Assembly (NCBI RefSeq): GCF_032854445.1
Contig: NC_088295.1
Location: 17,101,490-17,165,489 of the forward strand
Direction of reading: 5' to 3'
From: Liolophura sinensis
Lineage: Eukaryota > Mollusca > Polyplacophora > Chitonida > Chitonidae
Length of the DNA: 64,000 nt
Shown: one piece after another, positions 58,549 to 64,000 of the stretch
How the letters are laid out: each line of letters opens with the position of its first letter
Numbering within the stretch: position 1 is the first letter of the stretch
The notes under the pieces: model-generated
Database searches by the model: none
The model's input: only the letters and a program-made list of their open reading frames with translations
Told to the model about the DNA's origin: nothing
Translations under genes and position numbers: made by a program

Positions 58549-58880
58549 CTTAATTTGATTTGATTTGAGTGAATAGTGTTTTATGCCGTACCTACCAATA
58601 TTTCACATGTACCGCCACGTAACAATGACAAGGTGCCGGGCAGAGAAACTCCCTTCGTACCTGACCAACCTCCAGATATCTTACCAACGGGCTAGACAGC
58701 CACGTAACTGACAATCCTCCAGATGTCAGACGTTTAGACGGGACAGCCACGTATCTGACAATCCTCCAGATGTCAGACCTTCAGACAAAACAGCCAAGTC
58801 CCCACAATCCTCCATATATCAGACCTTCAGACGATACCGCCACGGACCTGACAGACCTCCAGATGTCAGGCCAGACAGCA
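58549..58880. repeat. SINE tail and expanded 47-bp repeat
   Basis: After a SINE tail like that at 48945 come about four to five units of 47-48 bp with the core 'ctgacaatcctccagatgtc' and 'agac...acagccacg' spacers. Copy 2 has about two units at the same place, a copy-number difference between otherwise close paralogues. Confidence 0.85.
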
Positions 58881-60120
58881 AGAGCTGTCTCATTGGTCAA
58901 TAACTAGCCATCCTCCGTAAGAACACATCTGACAACTTGGCCAGAGAGCCAATTCTTGTTGATTTGAGTAGAGCTCCGTTTTAAGAAGAATTGGATTTAA
59001 AAAATAGCCATTGTGCTCTTTCCAGAGTGTTATATTGATCTGAAATATGCACACTATTTCAGATTTTCATTGGACTGTAGAATCGTGTACAGAGGCACTC
59101 TGTGTTCCTGATATGGGCGAAAAAATATGGCGTGAGTGTTGAACGGGTTTTCTCTGCCCGGAAATTCATTTTGCGTGCAAACGGAAGAGATCCGTTCCGG
59201 CTACAGACGGTAAAGTTTGTGTGAGAAAATAGTCTTGGAAACCAAAAAGTCCAGCCAATTTTCATATGATACATTTCCGGCTGACACTCCGTATCCCTCG
59301 GCGTCTGTCACTCATTTGGATGTCTGTCTGACAGGTCATACATCACTGGATATTATGTCATTTCAAACCCACACAGAGAGCAGCAGATGGGCATCCCGAT
59401 GTTGCTCAAGTCGCTAAGCAAAACTTTGTTGTTGCTGAATACATGACTGACAAAGGTTGTCGCCAACCGTGCTTTTCTGTGAAATAAACAATTAACTGAC
59501 AGCGCTCAAATGCACATAATTATAGAAGTACCGGTAAGTTAGAGATTTTTATATGAGGAGTTGTGTGGGAAATATCCTAAAAAGTTAATTTTTAAGCGAG
59601 GTAGCAAATTTTTTTACATGAAATGAACTTAGGCATGGAGGCATTAATATAAAGGTAACATAGCTGTCTTGGACGGATAGAATCATGTCTTAACTGACCT
59701 GGATATGGTTTTGCAATGTAGTGAAAATATACATGACTACATACTGCACAATATACAATTAATGGCAGTTGCGGACAAAGGTATTAGTATTACTGATTGT
59801 CACGAGAGCGGAGTTGCCAGAGTTCTTGTTGTTCATCAACTGTACTAACACCCAATATATTATACTATACTGTTGGTAACATTAATTCTTGTCAAGGTAT
59901 CCATGGTTTCTGATGATTATACTTTTGGGGAAGCAGTGATGTCTATGTCATCGTCCATATACATAAAGGTAAAGTACAAACATTTAATATTTTTTATGCA
60001 AGTCAGTTTAAAACCGCTTCATATCCTGTCAATATCTTATTGTACATTTGTATTGACATTTACCTAACATTAATCTAATGTTACCTAATGTTGGGTATTT
60101 TTTCTATGTTTTTTATGGCA

Positions 60121-60460
60121 TTGTTTCGTTTCGACCACTTCGGTGGATCAAACCCCCGTCGGGTCATATCAAAGATTTTTAAAATTGTACTTGCTGCTGC
60201 CTCGAGAGGTAGAGCAAGGAAACATTACTGGTTGTCCAAGCGTCAGAATAATGTGACTGGGTCAGTTGCCATGTGTGGTGTCTTCGGCATAATACTTTAG
60301 TGAAGACTGTACTTTGGCGGCATGACCCCCCCCCCCCCCCCGCGCCACAAGAAGACACAGTATATGTAAACACCTAATGAGTTCTCGTCGTAGTAAGAAA
60401 AAAAATGAAATGAAAACAATTAAAAATTGTTGAGTACGATGTTAAACCCCAAGTATACGT
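60121..60460 (+). mobile_element. Second SINE family, copy-3 orthologue of 50331
   Basis: Has the same neighbours as the copy at 50331 ('ttgacatttacctaacatta' before; 'aagtatacgtacatatatat' after). The A-box side of the head is deleted ('cacttcggtggatcaaaccc'). A 16-C run at 60326-60341 replaces 'ggactccctctgcc'. 'gtcatatgactgaaac' is replaced by an A-rich tract. Confidence 0.9.
60326..60341. repeat. Poly-C run, 16 C, inside a SINE
   Basis: The paralogue in copy 2 has mixed sequence here, so the run arose after the copies separated. Confidence 0.95.
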
Positions 60461-60999
60461 ACATATATATTCATGGCGTCTTTCGCAGCGCGCATGGTGA
60501 CACTGTTTTTAACATGCAACAATACATATCTTATGCACAAAAAGGTTATGGGTTCTTTAAGGTTAGTCATTTAATGATTTCAGTCTAAACATTAGGCAGA
60601 AGAAGCAGACTGAACGATGTGCAGATCGAATAGAAGCGTTCATGGAAGAAAGTATAATCTATCATTCGACATTCCGGCTAGAAAGGGTTACCCTGTACCG
60701 TTTGGTGTTGACCAGTTCCATATTGATAATGGGCTAGAAAGGAAAATGTGTGTTTGTGTTATGTTTTTGTTACAGTCGTGATCAACCACTATTATGCTCA
60801 TGAGTTTGAGCAAGAGTTTCAACTACATTTTAACATTAACACAAGTATAGGCTTTGTAAATACTAGACACAGTGTTGAAAATAATTATTTCAGCATCGCC
60901 GTAGCCCCCATCGCTTCTGCAAATGGCACGAGCTAAACCTTAAATTCATTGTTCATGCCAAAGCCATGCTCTTAAGCTCTCTGCACATAATGGATTGTC

Positions 61000-62610
61000 G
61001 GCAATCCTACAACAGCTTTGACTACAATGCATTCTTTACATCATTTTTGTTTCGTCACACAATTCCCTCATTAAGGTGATTAAAACGGTCATGAAGCAAA
61101 AATCAAAGGATCACAGAATCAAAGGAGCATCTATTTTCACTTGTGGATCTCAGTGCATCAGAGTTTATGTGTTGTACGGTAAGCATCGTTTTAAGGCCCT
61201 TGGGTTTATGATCTGTTGAAACTTTAAACCATTATAGTCCTGATAAAAGTGTAGGTGTATGCTTGATGTGATTTGTCGTTGTGTAAGTCCATTCTGCAGC
61301 TTCAACAGACGTCCTAGTGTGTGTTAATACCATATCATTAATGAAACCTACTGGATCAAGTATTTAAATAAAGTGGAATCTGTTTGAAATCTATGGAATC
61401 TGTTTGAAATCTTTCGCTCTTTTTAATGAAATTGATGCTACGATTGCGGGCCAACAAAACTTCCCTATAACATCAAATTGCGCTCCAATGGAGGCTGTTG
61501 ACTTAAAATAAGATAAATATACCAATGACATGGACACATTATCCACGGTTATCACCAGCCTATCGATTTCAGATATACGTGGCATTTTAGAAATATAAAG
61601 TAAATACTCTCTTAATAAATAATTAAAAGCTTTTTTATGCTACACTCAACTGGCGAACTGGTTATGCATGCGTTCAGCTCTCAATCAATTTTTATATCTC
61701 TAAGTTCTTTATCTAGGTAATAGATGTGCCCTTTGTCCTGACCTTGAAGCATGTAAATTGTAAGCATTGTATCACCGTTTAAATTGAATGATATTGAACG
61801 GTACGGTGACTTCCATTACATGTCCAGAAGTTTTCATGAGAGAGGTTAACGTGGCGTGGTATACAGTTGGTATCTTGCATGGAGTGGCAAAAAGGCAAAT
61901 ATAGTCGACTTACTGGATATATTCTTTAATAATGACACTAACAAAATTGAATGTTATTTTTAAAATGTAGGTCAGACAATGAGAAATAAAAAAAATTAAT
62001 ACAATGTTTAAAGACGGGGCTCGTAACAATTTTCTTGAATCTTCAATTTTCAACAGCAGTAAAGGTTTGTCTTGAATTCATCTCCATTTGTTATAAACAT
62101 ATACCATTCATTTATATTACTTAATGATTTCACACTGGGTTGGAATTGGTAAAACAAATGGCAAAATACTCCGTGTGTAGTTGGAAGCCGACGTGTATAG
62201 GCTGTTAAAGAAGAAGTATCAAATTTTTAATTAAATTAAGATCTCATTTTGAATCTTATATGTCACAAATTTCTAACCAGTTCGGATTGTTGGACCCCAT
62301 ATCCAGATTGCGCAATTGGCAATTCCTGGCTATGTGTTGGCAGATCTGTGGTGTGGGCATGACATAATCACTCGCTCATAATAAACGAAATCACCCTTCT
62401 CGGAAATACTTTTTATACAAAAATGACTCCTCTACAAACTTTAACAAGCCCTTATTCCGCGAACATAGGAAATGACTCATACATAGACGGGACAAGAGCA
62501 GCCCAAGCGTGATGTATTTTTTCCTGTAATAAAACACAGAAAGATGTCACCACAAAATCTTCGTCCGGCTTCCACTCAGCCTAGCGGCTCTTTCGGAAGA
62601 GATTTGGTGG
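61000..62610 (+). repeat. Copy 3, first monomer (3a), deleted and decayed
   Basis: Starts with 'gattgtcggcaatcctacaa' joined to 'caacagctttgactacaatg', then matches 52720-54240 ('tgttgtacggtaagcatcgt', 'taatgaaacctactggatca', 'ttcggaagagatttgg'). It breaks off inside block D at about 62600 and continues at a point equivalent to 54826, so no SINE remains here. Confidence 0.85.
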
Positions 62611-63169
62611 GGGCTTGCTGTAGGAACAGATACAACGGTGTTAATAAAAAAGGAAATGTGGCGAAAGGGTGACTGGCACAATTTCAAAGGCTGCACTCTG
62701 TTTGAGGTGGGATCGTGTGAGATTGAGCAGCTTTCAAGCATGATTGGATGGAAGCATAAAGCGGTTATCTATGTTATAGCATATGAATCGGTGATCTCGA
62801 CCAGAGCAGTACAGTGATGTCGCTGCTTTGCCCATGAATTTGAACCGAAGTGGAATAACGGATAAGTGAGCAAGGATGCACAATATGCAGAAGTATAGGG
62901 ATTTGACAGGTAGAACCAGGATCTAAATAAAGTGCAATGAAATTAAACCACAACTTTACATTTTCACAAGTGTAAGCTGTGTAAATATCAGATACAATGT
63001 TCAAAACAGTCTTTTCGGTAAAACCGTATTTGCCCCCATCATCTCTTCAAAGCTAAACCGAAAATTCATTGCTCGTGCCAAAACCATTCCCTTAAGCTCT
63101 GTACGCAGTTATCATTGCTTTAAGTAGCTAGTCCAAGATAAGAATAGACAAGAATGATCGGACGAATAT

Positions 63170-63440
63170 TTTATTTATTTATTTATTTGATTGGTGTTTT
63201 ACGCCGTACTCAAGAATATTTCACTTATACGACGGCGGCCAGCATTATGGGGGGAGGATACCAGGCATAGCCCTAGGGAAACCCACGACCATCCGCAGGT
63301 TGCTGCCAGACCTTCCCACTTACGGCCGGATAGGAAACCAGCATGAGCTGGACTTGAACTCACAGCGAACGCATTGGTGAGAGGCTTCTGGGTCATTACG
63401 CTGCGCTTGAGCGCTAACCGACTGAGCCTCGGAGGCCCCT
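63170..63440 (-). mobile_element. Full-length tRNA-derived SINE, 14-bp target-site duplication
   Basis: Minus-strand copy of the 14871 family, head to tail: complement of 'ggggcctccgaggctcagtc' at 63421-63440, body 'cacgaccatccgcaggttgc', 3' part 'gttttacgccgtactcaaga' followed by 'atatttcacttatacgacgg', and a TTTA tail. The flanks 'gatcggacgaatat' (63156-63169) and 'gatcagacgaatat' (63441-63454) are a 14-bp duplication with one mismatch. It is the most complete copy here. The 123-codon minus frame 63199-63570 is a shadow of it. Confidence 0.95.
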
Positions 63441-63534
63441 GATCAGACGAATATATACGTATATGTATCAGTGCCATCAGTGAATTTGAGCGATGCATTT
63501 GATGCAACTTTTGGTAAATGAAAACGGAAAAAAA

Positions 63535-64000
63535 TTTTTGCCGATCGACTCTGATGAAATATTGCGCCAATCAGGCGATTTCTGTGCGTTTTGGGTCAGT
63601 GGAGAACATCCCTTGTAGACAAGCCTTATTTGACACCCGCCAGACGTTCAGTGACACGAGAAGAATCTATGTTCCGGCTCATGACAGTAGGGAATCTGAT
63701 TATAGGAGTAAGGTTTTGATAGATCATTTGAGAAAAAACCTTGCCACCAGGGTAACTCACCACGATAAACTGTACCTTATACACTGATGCCGTGCTGACC
63801 ATTTGTGTAATGCTATATCGAGCTTCTGCCATAACAGGGACCATCTTGTTCTGTGCACAAAAAGTGTGGCTTAAATGATACAAACCTTACAGACCCCACA
63901 TAGCCTATGGGTGTGAAATAATCCATGTAATATATTTCAAGCGCATATAACTTCCCAACATGAGATACTAACAGCTGGGAATGATGCTGGTTCAGACTGA
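63535..64000 (+). repeat. Copy 3, second monomer (3b), start
   Basis: Nearly identical to 55344-55800, with 'tttgggtcagtggagaacat' and 'aaccttacagaccccacata', and ending at the window edge within 'cagctgggaatgatgctggt'. Short frames on both strands (63518-63787, 63626-63883) have counterparts in copy 2 because the DNA is duplicated. Confidence 0.92.

Larger units (their letters stand above)
58197..64000 (+). repeat. Large tandem unit, copy 3 (runs off the window)
   Basis: Begins like 48600. It is shortened by a deletion near 61000 that removes the 51290-52590 equivalent, and by another near 62600 within block D. At the window end it is in the second monomer, so the unit continues to the right. 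It carries a young full SINE at 63170-63440 not found in the other copies. Confidence 0.9.

Overview
This window reads as non-coding, repeat-rich nuclear DNA of an animal, most likely a mollusc or another lophotrochozoan. The reasons are: no bacterial gene organisation, almost no long open frames in 64 kb, many micro- and minisatellites, a decayed L1-type retrotransposon, and two families of tRNA-derived SINEs whose heads and tails look like those I know from molluscan genomes. The species cannot be named from the sequence. No gene can be called with high confidence; the best candidates are a small secreted cysteine-containing peptide (15430-15636, minus) and an unrecognised 225-codon open frame (8554-9231, plus).

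Left part (0-24 kb). A 48-bp minisatellite (240-1330) is followed by an old direct duplication of about 2.5-2.8 kb (1555-4340 and 7075-9510). A 5'-truncated, multiply broken L1-type LINE (about 10692-12420) lies inside a 25-bp minisatellite. Next come microsatellites, an 18-bp minisatellite, a full SINE with target-site duplication (14871-15139), the secreted-peptide candidate, a (TA)n tract bracketed by direct repeats, degenerate SINEs, and a striking 33-bp minisatellite open in three frames (23190-23865).

Middle part (24-41 kb). This is a mosaic of diverged paired repeats: 24.2/29.7, 24.8/36.5, 30.7/38.2 and 32.8/37.7 kb, plus an inverted pair at 26.7/32.2 kb. Young SINEs with clear target-site duplications have inserted into it.

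Right part (41.4-64 kb, running off the edge). There are three large tandem copies of one unit (about 7.2, 9.6 and more than 5.8 kb). Within each unit the same roughly 1.5-2.5 kb monomer occurs twice, so this is a nested higher-order repeat. Shared and unshared SINEs, indels and minisatellite expansions record its history, and one segment of about 500 bp is far more alike between copies 1 and 2 than its flanks, as expected from gene conversion or recent unequal exchange. No recognisable transposase or other protein domain was found in this array. It is either a lineage-specific segmental duplication or a large non-autonomous mobile family. This is the main feature worth a second look.
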